Below are positions 33,571-41,345 of a stretch of 64,000 nt of DNA, piece after piece. The translations under genes and the position numbers were made by a program. The stretch is from the NCBI GenBank assembly GCA_029243485.1, contig JAQWRY010000003.1, positions 186,001-250,000 of the forward strand, written 5' to 3'. The DNA is from Candidatus Binatia bacterium (GTDB lineage Bacteria; Desulfobacterota; Binatia; UBA12015). The notes under the pieces were generated by a model. That model did not search any database. It saw only the letters and a list, made by a program, of their open reading frames with translations, and was not told the origin of the DNA. The first letter of the stretch is position 1; the number at the start of each line of letters is the position of its first letter.

Positions 33571-35796
33571 TCACGCGGTCGAGCGCGAAGGGGTCGGTAG
33601 CTCGATGACCTTCGCGCCGCGGCTCGCGAGGCGGTCGCGCAGGCCCGCGTCGAACGTGAAGTAGAGGATCTGCCAGCCTTCCTCCGCGAGCTCCGAGAAC
33701 GCCGTTGCGAGAGCTTCCCGCCGGCTGGCGTCCGAGGTGAGGAATGCATCGTCGAGGGCCAGGAAGCCCGGTTCGCCAAGAAGCCGCCGGACCAGCGCGA
33801 CGCGCACGGCGAGTGCCAGCTGGTCCTTCGCGCCGCGACTCAGCGCATCGGTTCCGAAGCGGGTGCCGTCGTCGCGTTCCACCGCGAGGCCGCCGTTCTC
33901 GTCGAGAACGACGGCGACGTATCGCCCGCCGGTGAGCCGAGCCAGATAGGACCCTGCGGCACCGGGCCCGTTCCCGAGTGCTTCACGAAGCGGCCGGTCG
34001 ATGTCCTGTGCGAGCTCCCGAAGGGCTTGCAGGCCGAGTTGTCCGCCGCGAACCTCGGCGTCGATCTGCTCGATTCCTTGGGCCAGGCGTTCGCGCTCGG
34101 CCTCGGCGGCACCGAGGTCGGGAAGGCTGATGGCACTGAGTGCGCGGTCGCGGCGGTCGCCGATCTCCCCCTTTAACGCGAGGAGGCGCTCGTCGAAGCC
34201 CTCGAGCTCCCGTTCGAGGGCGGCCAGCTCGTGCGCGTCCGGGGCGACCTCGGGGTCCGGCACGGTGAGAGCTTCCATACGGCGTTCGAGCGGAAGGTCG
34301 GCATTCCCGTCCCCGAGCAGTCCGGACACCGTGCGGAGTGCCTCCTCGAGCGTCGAAGCGATCTGCGTGCGCTGCTTCAGCTTTTCTTCGAGCTGATCGA
34401 TGCTCGCGAGACGTACGCGTTCGCGGACGTCGGCCACCATTCGCTGGGTTTCTTCAAGCCGACGATGTCTCTCGGCCTCGGTGCGCTCGGCCGTCCGAAC
34501 GGCTTTGTCCGCGATGCGCTTCTGGTCGACGGCGGCGCCGCGCTCTGCCTCGGCCCGTTCGGCGTTGCCGCTGATGCTGCCGAGCTGTGTGGTGCACTCG
34601 TCGAGGTTTCCGGCCTTTGCGAGCACAGCGCCGCACGCGGCGACGGCCTGGTCTTCGAGTGTTTTCGCGGAACGGTTGCGGCTAGTGCCGAAGATCGAGA
34701 GGCCTGCGCCGAGGAGGCCGAGGACGGCCGAAGCCCCCGCGAGAAGGCCGAGAGGGACGCCGTCTGCGTTCGCGTCTCGCGCCGTCGCCTCGACGCCGAC
34801 GCCGACGGAGAACAGAAGGAGCAGGACTCCGGCGATGGCGAGCGGCGTGCGCCAGAGGGTCCAGAGTCGGGCACTGGAACGCTCGTTGCGCGCGCGTTCG
34901 ACGAGTCCGTCGAGATCGCGCCGGGTACAATCCGCGGTTTGCGTGCGGGCCTTGTCGGCCGCGATCTCCCGCTTTCGAACCTCTTCGGCAGAAAGAGTCT
35001 GTTCGTCGCGCAGGCGATGCGCCTCGTGCTCCCCGGACTTGGCGACGACAGCAGCTTCGCGCACGGCCACGACCGCTTCCCGCCAGGCGGTGAGGTCGTC
35101 TTCTCCGTATCGCTCGAGTTCCTGGAGGCCCTTCCGGGAGTTCTCGACGGTGTCGACCGCACGTTGCGCGAGCCGGAAGCGCTCGAAGCGCTCGGCAGCG
35201 CGCAGCTTTTCGACGCGATTGCGCGCCGCGCCGCGTCCGCGCGTGAGTTGATGGGATTCCTCGAGCAGGCGGCTGATTGCTGGAAGGTCGGCCAGGAAGC
35301 CCTCGAGTCGAGAGAGTCGCTCGGCGAGCCGTTGTCGCTCGTCCTGCCGAGCTTCGCGCGGAGTTCCGTTCGGGCCGAGGGATGCGGCGCTTCGCACCCG
35401 TTCCGACACCCGGGCGAGGTCGATGCCGATGAGTCGGCCGCGGATCGCGTTCAGCCAGCCACGGCCGCCCTCGAGAGAGGCATCGGCGTCGCGTACGATG
35501 AACAGGCGGGTGAGGGAAGGATGGTCGCTAAGCAAGTCCACCACCGGGCCGCCATCTTCGGGCGCGAGCAAGAGGTCGATTTCGCCCTGAAAGCCCGGGC
35601 CGTCGCGCAGGTTCTCGAGCATCTTGCGATTGCCGGGGCGCACGCGCTCGCGGAGCGCATGGGTAAGAGCGTCGATGCACGAGGTCTTGCCGGCCTCGTT
35701 CTGTCCGTGCACCACGGTGACTTCGCCTGGCACGAGGACGAGGTCGCGTAGGGGGCCGAAGTCGCGGATGGAGAGCCGCTCGATGCGCACACTCAC
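33571..35796 (-). CDS. SbcC/YhaN-like coiled-coil ATPase with membrane hairpin
   Basis: A 741-residue Rad50-like ABC ATPase. The N-terminal half-site starts SVRIERLSIRDFGPLRDL with Walker A HGQNEAGKTSC (about 32-42). Two long coiled coils flank a middle segment (about 312-370) with two hydrophobic helices (TPLAIAGVLLLLFSVGVGVE and GLLAGASAVLGLLGAGLSIF). The C-terminal half has the signature-like LSRGAKDQLALAVRVALVRR and Walker B FLALDDAFLTSD. Rad50 and SbcC have a zinc hook at mid-coil; here a membrane hairpin takes that place and no CxxC is present. The GTG at 35796 overlaps the stop of the phosphoesterase gene, as in sbcDC and yhaON. Likely role: DNA end processing near the membrane. Confidence 0.85.
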   Translation of the reverse strand: MSVRIERLSIRDFGPLRDLVLVPGEVTVVHGQNEAGKTSCIDALTHALRERVRPGNRKMLENLRDGPGFQGEIDLLLAPEDGGPVVDLLSDHPSLTRLFIVRDADASLEGGRGWLNAIRGRLIGIDLARVSERVRSAASLGPNGTPREARQDERQRLAERLSRLEGFLADLPAISRLLEESHQLTRGRGAARNRVEKLRAAERFERFRLAQRAVDTVENSRKGLQELERYGEDDLTAWREAVVAVREAAVVAKSGEHEAHRLRDEQTLSAEEVRKREIAADKARTQTADCTRRDLDGLVERARNERSSARLWTLWRTPLAIAGVLLLLFSVGVGVEATARDANADGVPLGLLAGASAVLGLLGAGLSIFGTSRNRSAKTLEDQAVAACGAVLAKAGNLDECTTQLGSISGNAERAEAERGAAVDQKRIADKAVRTAERTEAERHRRLEETQRMVADVRERVRLASIDQLEEKLKQRTQIASTLEEALRTVSGLLGDGNADLPLERRMEALTVPDPEVAPDAHELAALERELEGFDERLLALKGEIGDRRDRALSAISLPDLGAAEAERERLAQGIEQIDAEVRGGQLGLQALRELAQDIDRPLREALGNGPGAAGSYLARLTGGRYVAVVLDENGGLAVERDDGTRFGTDALSRGAKDQLALAVRVALVRRLLGEPGFLALDDAFLTSDASRREALATAFSELAEEGWQILYFTFDAGLRDRLASRGAKVIELPTPSRSTA

Positions 35797-36932
35797 GGCA
35801 TCGCCTCGAGAAACGCGTCGAGGCCCATCCGGAGCGCCGCTTGCAGGGCGGTCGGGTCGTCGACTCCTTCGCTGCGCGCGCACGCTTCGACCCGCTCGAC
35901 GAACTCGCCGATGATCGGAAGATCGGCGAGGCTGGGGTACGAGGCAGTCTCGAGCTCGAGAATCGCGAGTGAGGCATCGGGGTCGTCCGGGTCCGTGGAG
36001 ACGGTCGACGGGGTCGGACTGGCCTCGCCGCCGAAGGCGCGTGCCAGGGCACGCTCGGCGGCGTCGCGAAGGTCGGGTTCCGCGGCGAGGGAGAGCCCGG
36101 TCAGCTGCGCGAGAACGCGCGCCCCCGGTTTCTTTCGCGCGAGAGCTTCTCGTGCGAGCGCCTCGATCGCCTTGGTTTCTCCGCCCGGGAGGCAGTTCAC
36201 GCTGACGTGCTCGTAAAAGGGCGTCGCGATTGGGACGAACTCGTGGGCCAACACGCCCGCCGTGGCCTCGAAGTCCACGAGGAGCGCGCCCCGCGGACCG
36301 TTTTCCCGGCGGCTCGTCGCGACCGGGGAGCCGGCGTACGCGACCAGTCGCTCGCCATCGCGGTGGATCAGGTTCCCGCCGGAATGCAGGTGCCCGAGGG
36401 CTGCGTAGCAGGAGCGCTTCAGGAGATCGGCGAGGAAGATCGGCATGTAAGAGCCGTCTTCCCCTTCGCCGGCGAACGCGTTCTGGACGCCGTCGATGAT
36501 GGTGCCATGTGCCATCAAGATCGTGTGCCGCGGATCTCCGACGATGCCCGTAAGGCATTCCGCGAGGGCTTTCCCGTGCTGGTAGGGGATTGCGACGATC
36601 TCGAGTCCGCACACCCTCGCTCGGGAGGACGGTGTGCCAGCGAGGACGATGGCGTTGGCGCCGTAGTCGGCGTCTGGCCCGTAGCACTCGGCATCATCGT
36701 TTCCCGGAACGAAGACGACGGGCCGAGGTGCGACGCTCTCTACGAGCTGCCTGACAAAGGCGCGTCCGCCGACGGCATCCGAGGCCCGATCGAACAGGTC
36801 GCCACAAATCAGCATGGCATCCGCGCTCCGGGCGCGGGCCAGCTCGAACACCAAGGACAGCGCCCGGCCTCGCTCGGGTCGGTCCTTACGAAGGTGCACG
36901 TCAGATGTCTGGAGCAATCGAACGCGAGCCAT
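35793..36932 (-). CDS. SbcD/YhaO-like metallophosphoesterase nuclease
   Basis: A 379-residue Mre11/SbcD-type phosphoesterase, predicted partner of the coiled-coil ATPase. Metal motifs: TSDVHL (Asp-11, His-13), CGDLFD (Asp-45), then PGNDD (77-80), AHGT, and GHLHSGG. Where most SbcD/Mre11 proteins have GNHD, His is replaced by Asp, removing the residue that helps protonate the leaving group in Mre11. A C-terminal helical part (about 270-379) probably holds the ATPase-coil contact. It overlaps the ATPase gene by 4 bases and follows the LolB-like lipoprotein by 49 bases. Family sure; nuclease activity not certain because of the substitution. Confidence 0.88.
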   Translation of the reverse strand: MARVRLLQTSDVHLRKDRPERGRALSLVFELARARSADAMLICGDLFDRASDAVGGRAFVRQLVESVAPRPVVFVPGNDDAECYGPDADYGANAIVLAGTPSSRARVCGLEIVAIPYQHGKALAECLTGIVGDPRHTILMAHGTIIDGVQNAFAGEGEDGSYMPIFLADLLKRSCYAALGHLHSGGNLIHRDGERLVAYAGSPVATSRRENGPRGALLVDFEATAGVLAHEFVPIATPFYEHVSVNCLPGGETKAIEALAREALARKKPGARVLAQLTGLSLAAEPDLRDAAERALARAFGGEASPTPSTVSTDPDDPDASLAILELETASYPSLADLPIIGEFVERVEACARSEGVDDPTALQAALRMGLDAFLEAMP

Positions 36933-36981
36933 GTTCCCGGAACGATTAACGTGAACGCCGGGGGAAGTACACCGAGGTTCG

Positions 36982-37884
36982 TTAGGGCCCGACGCTCGTC
37001 ACGATCCGTGGGCCCAAGGGAAGATCCTTCATCCCGCTGGGGGTGACTAGTTGGAAGCTCGAGGCCTGGAGTTCGGGGTTCGCTTCGAGCTCGCGGTACG
37101 TCACCGTGACCTTCGATCCGGGTGCCGTCACCTCGATTCGCGTCGGGAGCACGTGGCCACCAAAATCCTGGTGTTCGCCAAACCGTGCTCGGAGCTGCAC
37201 GGTCCCCTTCGCGTCGATCCGCTCGAAGGAGACCGGGACGGCAACGCCTCCGGCGACCGGAGCGCGGGCGAATCCGACGAGCACCGTCTCGCCGGCGGAA
37301 GCCGCGCTCGGCGCGTGGAGGAACACCTCGGCCCCTTCGCCGCCGGGCCGGGTTTCGGCGGTGCCCCCGTCGTGGGAGGAAGAGGCCCACGCCAGGCGGC
37401 CCTCGATCGCGGGGACCGGTGGCTGGCCCAGCAGAATGCGTGTGATGTCTTCGGGTGTCGCCTCGACACCGGTAGCGCTCGCGACCGTTTCCGGGGTGGC
37501 CTGGCCGCGATAGATCGTGCCCTCGTCCGGCGCGAGGACGGCAAGGCTGCTGCCGTCGCTCACCGCCGAGTAGCTCACGCCGAAGGGGGAGAGGGAGTCG
37601 AGACGAAACGCCCCTGGCGCCGAGGCGAGAACGGCCTGCGACGTGCTGAAGCTCTCTTCGTCTTCCCCGGGCAACGGCTGAAACGTGATCCGTACCTTGG
37701 CGATCCCGCGGAGGCTTCGAACGTCGGTGCGCTGTTCGTCGAGCACCTCGATCAGGGACGCGACCGAAGAGCCCTCGAGCCGGCCGTACACCTGAGAGGC
37801 GGACGACCCCCCGAGGGTGCAGCCCCCAAGCAGCAGCGGAGTGCAGAGGAACCACAGAGCAAGCTTGTCGCCGTTTGCCTTCAG
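36982..37884 (-). CDS. LolB-like lipoprotein, apparent CTG start
   Basis: A 300-residue lipoprotein whose mature domain resembles LolB/DUF4292 outer-membrane proteins: SLRGIAKVRITFQPLPG, a beta-sheet run with FRLDSLSPFGVSYSAV, and ATPEDITRILLGQPP. LolB family members take lipoproteins from LolA into the outer membrane. The frame has no ATG, GTG or TTG before GTG 37791, which would leave no export signal, yet a perfect lipoprotein signal (KLALWFLCTPLLLGGC) lies just upstream in frame. It is reached from a CTG at 37884 that overlaps the TPR-gene stop as CTGA. The neighbouring genes use this same 4-base overlap, so CTG initiation is my best reading. A sequencing error is the alternative. Confidence 0.75.
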   Translation of the reverse strand: MKANGDKLALWFLCTPLLLGGCTLGGSSASQVYGRLEGSSVASLIEVLDEQRTDVRSLRGIAKVRITFQPLPGEDEESFSTSQAVLASAPGAFRLDSLSPFGVSYSAVSDGSSLAVLAPDEGTIYRGQATPETVASATGVEATPEDITRILLGQPPVPAIEGRLAWASSSHDGGTAETRPGGEGAEVFLHAPSAASAGETVLVGFARAPVAGGVAVPVSFERIDAKGTVQLRARFGEHQDFGGHVLPTRIEVTAPGSKVTVTYRELEANPELQASSFQLVTPSGMKDLPLGPRIVTSVGP

Positions 37885-39620
37885 AGCGAGGGCTCGCCGG
37901 CGCTTCCAGCCCGCTCGACCGCGCGGACCTTGGCCTCGATACGGCGTCGTTGGTCGGAGTCGTCCGAGGCGCTCAGCGCCTCGCGGTAGAGCTGCAGGGC
38001 CTCGAGTTCGCGTCCGACCTTCCGATAGGCGTCGGCGAGGTGCTCGTTGATCGTCGGGTCGTCGCCGGTGAGTTCCACTGCACGTTCCAACTGCTCGACC
38101 GCCTGCCGATACTTGCCTCGTTGGAACAGGACCCAGCCGAGGCTGTCGATGTAGAACCCGTCGTTCGGGTCGATGGCGAGGGCCCGCTTCACCAGGCGCT
38201 GGGCTTCCTCGAGTTGCTGTCCCGATTCGGCGAGGGAGTATCCGAGGTAGTTCAACGCGGCGGCATTTTTCGGGTTGAGCTCTATCGCCTCGCGCATTTG
38301 TTCGAGTGCGGCCGGGCGGTTGCCCGCTTCCTGGTAGAGCGCGCCCAGCATGAAGTGGTAGCGATCATTGTTGGGGCTCTTGTCGACGAGCCGCTCGGCG
38401 AGCTCGACCGCTTGAGGCAGATCCTCACGATCGCGCTGGAGCGCGATCAGGAACTCGACGATGCCGGCCGACTCGGGATGCGTGCTGAGCGCCTCGTTGG
38501 CGTAGTCCACGGCGGTATCTAGATCGTCTTCACGCTGGGCCAGATAAGCCAGCTGGAGACGCGATTCCGCGTACAGCGGTGAGTTGGTCTGAACCGAGAG
38601 CAGGGTCTCGGTCGCACGATCGAGCTCGCCGGTCTCGGTGTAGACGACGCCGAGGTAGTAGGCGACGGAATGATCCTCTGGCTTGGCGCGCTGTACCAGC
38701 GTGAGTTCGGTCGCCGCGCTCTCGAAGTCGCCCTTTTCAAGGTAGATGAGCCCGATCTTCAGCCGGGTGTCGGTCGGGTCGGCTTCGATGCGTTCGAGCT
38801 GGCGGAACTCTTCGAGTGCTTCGTCGTAGCGCTTCTGTCCGGCCAGCATGCCGGCCAGGCGACGTCGCGCGACTTCATTGCCGGGGTCGAGCGCGAGCAC
38901 GCGGCGGTACAGGAGGTTGGCCTCTTGCGCGCTGCCGCGCATCTCTTCGACGAGTGCGAGGTCGGTGAGGATCAGGACGGACCGGGAGTTGTAACGCAGG
39001 GCTTCTTTGAACGCGTCGCGCGCTTCGTTGAGACGACCCGCTCCGGCGTGCAGGCGGGCGAGGTAGTAGTAGCCCATGACGGAGCCGGGGTCGGCTTCGA
39101 CGAGTCGCTCGAGCACGATCCGGGCTTTCTCGGGCTCGCCCCATTTCGTGTAGAGGGCGGAGAGCAGGAGGTAGGCCTCGGCCGTGTCGGAGCTCTGGCC
39201 GATGACCTCACGGTACTCTTCGGCGGCGTCCTTCTCGCGGCCTAGGCCGACGAGCGTGCCGGCGAGAAGCATGCGGGTCGGTACGTCGTCGGGACGCTTC
39301 GAGACGGCGTACGATGCTTCTTCGTGCGCCCGCTCGAGGTCGCCGCTGCGCACGTAGAGATTCGCGAGTCGCGCGTGGAGTCGCGGTTCTTCGGGGTCCA
39401 GGCGGGCGGCGCGTTGGTAGGCGGTGAGAGCCGTCTCGTAGTCGCCATTGCGCATGGCGACCTCGCCTTTGAGGAATGCGCCGAGCGCCAGATCGCGCGG
39501 CGACAAGCCCAGGTCGGCTGATGGGCGCGAAGCCCCAGAACTCCGGCTCCCGGAGCCGAGCGGAGTGCAGGCTCCGAGCGATACCGCCAGCAGGAGCGAC
39601 AGAATGACACACCGCTTCAT
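37881..39620 (-). CDS. TPR-repeat lipoprotein
   Basis: A 579-residue lipoprotein (signal MKRCVILSLLLAVSLGAC) filled with about a dozen tetratricopeptide repeats, each about 34 residues, such as YETALTAYQRAARLDPEEP and GKYRQAVEQLERAVELTGDD. TPR solenoids bind proteins. Family-like TPR lipoproteins next to a LolB-like gene are common in deltaproteobacteria, so a scaffold in outer-membrane assembly is plausible. ATG 39620 is taken because it gives a clean signal peptide; a GTG 21 bases earlier is possible. Stop overlaps the CTG of the lipoprotein gene. Confidence 0.9.
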   Translation of the reverse strand: MKRCVILSLLLAVSLGACTPLGSGSRSSGASRPSADLGLSPRDLALGAFLKGEVAMRNGDYETALTAYQRAARLDPEEPRLHARLANLYVRSGDLERAHEEASYAVSKRPDDVPTRMLLAGTLVGLGREKDAAEEYREVIGQSSDTAEAYLLLSALYTKWGEPEKARIVLERLVEADPGSVMGYYYLARLHAGAGRLNEARDAFKEALRYNSRSVLILTDLALVEEMRGSAQEANLLYRRVLALDPGNEVARRRLAGMLAGQKRYDEALEEFRQLERIEADPTDTRLKIGLIYLEKGDFESAATELTLVQRAKPEDHSVAYYLGVVYTETGELDRATETLLSVQTNSPLYAESRLQLAYLAQREDDLDTAVDYANEALSTHPESAGIVEFLIALQRDREDLPQAVELAERLVDKSPNNDRYHFMLGALYQEAGNRPAALEQMREAIELNPKNAAALNYLGYSLAESGQQLEEAQRLVKRALAIDPNDGFYIDSLGWVLFQRGKYRQAVEQLERAVELTGDDPTINEHLADAYRKVGRELEALQLYREALSASDDSDQRRRIEAKVRAVERAGSAGEPSL

Positions 39621-39726
39621 GCGCTCATCCACAGCTACCACGCTGGCCCACCTCCGGCAAAATAAAGCGTCCCTCCGTGCGGTGGCCTCGATGGTTCGTC
39701 TTGGTCTCCGGCGGGCCGGGGAGCTT

Positions 39727-40017
39727 CTACTGATCTCGGCCGGGCGCGGTCTTTGGCACGATCAGCGTTGCGCTCGCGTACTCGCGGAATGAGTCCACCT
39801 CTGTGGTTTCCTGAACCTCGACCACGAAGGGGGCACCGACCTCACTGCGAACCGAGCCTGCGAATTCCTCGCGCACCACACCTGCAGCCATAGCGCCGGC
39901 CTCGGTACTGCTGTCCGCTTCCACGAACCTGGTTGTTAAGAACTCACGGACCTTCTGGACGCCACCAGTGACCATCGAGAGGTTAGAGCCTTGCAGGCGG
40001 GCCATGTACTTCGCCAA
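39727..40017 (-). CDS. Small soluble protein, TTRFVEA-type (96 aa)
   Basis: A 96-residue soluble protein starting at TTG 40017: GGGAGGT lies about 5-6 bases before it, whereas ATG 40005 and GTG 40047 have no ribosome site. The run REFLTTRFVEADSSTEAG, and the later PFVVEVQETTEVDSF, recall small conserved proteins of deltaproteobacteria that share a TTRFVEA core; that link is from memory and not tested. No signal, membrane helix or cysteine. It sits between larC and the TPR lipoprotein gene on the same strand. Function unknown. Confidence 0.6.
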   Translation of the reverse strand: MAKYMARLQGSNLSMVTGGVQKVREFLTTRFVEADSSTEAGAMAAGVVREEFAGSVRSEVGAPFVVEVQETTEVDSFREYASATLIVPKTAPGRDQ

Positions 40018-40081
40018 ACGACACCTCCCATCCAGAGTCCGGTCCACCTACCCGGGCCGGCCAGTTGGGGAGCGGAAGTCC

Positions 40082-41332
40082 TCAGGACCCCTTGTCCCAG
40101 GCGGCTCGGAGGGTCTCCTCGTAGACGGTTGCGACGGGGACCCCGTGCTCGCGGCCTGCTCGGTGGCAGTCGGCGTACTCCGGAGTGATCCGCTCGTCGC
40201 CGCCCGGCACCTGAACGACCTTTACGTTGATTGCCCCGAACCGTGTTGACACCGTCCGGTTCTCGCGCGGGAGCATGAGTCGAGACACGGGGTGGGTTCG
40301 GACACCGATGGTCGACGTCTCGCGCAGGAGGATCCGGCCGAGGGCGTCGCCGTCGCTGGGCGAGGCGATCACGCGGATCAGGGTTCCCGGCCGACCGCGC
40401 TTCATCGTGATCGGGGCGAGCGATACGTCTCGTGCGCCGCCCTCGAAGAGCGCCTCCATCGCGGGCTCGAAGAGCTCGGGGTTCATGTCGTCGATGTTCG
40501 CCTCGAGCACCATCATCTCGTCCCGTTCGAGGTCCATGCCCGGCGCTACGGCGGACGGTGCCGCGTCCGGGACGGTGTCGGCGAGGATGATCCGCAGGAG
40601 GTTCGGGCGGTCGGGCATCTCGCGATCCCCGGCGCCGTAGCCGCTCGCGATAGGTGCGAGCACGGGAGGTGGCTCGGGACGCGCGAGGGCGGCGATGATC
40701 GCGGCCCCGGTCGGCGTGACCAACTCGGCGGTTCCGTCCTCGAGGCGCGTGGGGAAGCCACGAAGGATCTCGACGGTCGCCGGCGCGGGAACCGGGATCA
40801 CGCCGTGTTGCGAACGGGTCATGCCGGAACCGAGGGGCAGCGGCGAGGAGTGGATTCGATCGATCCCGAAATGCTCGAGACAGATTGCCGCTCCGACGAT
40901 GTCGACGATGGCGTCGATCGCCCCGACCTCGTGAAAGCCCACGTCCTCGAGGGGCATGGCATGGATGCGTGCCTCCGCGACGGCGAGAACGTGGAACACC
41001 TTCTCGGCTCGCTCGCGCACGCGGGGTGTGAGCGCGCTCTTCGTGAGTAGCTCTCGTATGTCGCCGTAGGAGCGGTGCGTGTGGTGATGATCGTGGGAAT
41101 GGTCGTCGTGATGATGCCCGTGCTCGTGGAGCCCGGGGGCGTGGACGGTGAACTTCGTCGCCTGAATGCCGGAGCGGACGCGATGACCGACATCGAGCGT
41201 CACGTCGGCGAGACCGAGTGGTGCCAGGCCCTCTTCGAGAACGGAGAGCGGCATGCCGAGGTCGAGGAAGGCCCCGATGGTCATGTCTCCGGAGACGCCG
41301 GAGAAGGTGTCGAAGTAGGCGACTCGCATCAA
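40082..41332 (-). CDS. larC: Nickel-insertion protein LarC (pyridinium dithiocarboxylate nickel)
   Basis: A 416-residue protein of the LarC (DUF111) family, which inserts nickel into the pincer cofactor (NPN) with CTP. It begins MRVAYFDTFSGVSGDMTIGA. A His/Asp-rich loop (HEHGHHHDDHSHDHHHTH, about 70-88) probably holds nickel. The domain includes FHEVGAIDAIVDIVGAAICL, TPTGAAIIAAL and EANIDDMNPELFE. In Lactiplantibacillus the gene is split by a programmed frameshift; here it is one continuous frame. The user of the cofactor (LarA-type racemase) and LarE are not in the window. GGAGAGGA ribosome site before ATG 41332. It shares an operon with larB, with the ABC1 kinase gene between. Confidence 0.93.
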   Translation of the reverse strand: MMRVAYFDTFSGVSGDMTIGAFLDLGMPLSVLEEGLAPLGLADVTLDVGHRVRSGIQATKFTVHAPGLHEHGHHHDDHSHDHHHTHRSYGDIRELLTKSALTPRVRERAEKVFHVLAVAEARIHAMPLEDVGFHEVGAIDAIVDIVGAAICLEHFGIDRIHSSPLPLGSGMTRSQHGVIPVPAPATVEILRGFPTRLEDGTAELVTPTGAAIIAALARPEPPPVLAPIASGYGAGDREMPDRPNLLRIILADTVPDAAPSAVAPGMDLERDEMMVLEANIDDMNPELFEPAMEALFEGGARDVSLAPITMKRGRPGTLIRVIASPSDGDALGRILLRETSTIGVRTHPVSRLMLPRENRTVSTRFGAINVKVVQVPGGDERITPEYADCHRAGREHGVPVATVYEETLRAAWDKGS

Positions 41333-41345
41333 TCCTCTCCTGCGC

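Noticed and set aside
36809-37855. A minus-strand frame of 348 residues overlapping the LolB-like gene
   Set aside because: Arg-rich shadow; the overlapping frame has the lipobox and the LolB-like core.
40082-41332. Programmed frameshift in larC as in Lactiplantibacillus
   Set aside because: The larC frame is continuous for 416 residues and covers both halves.
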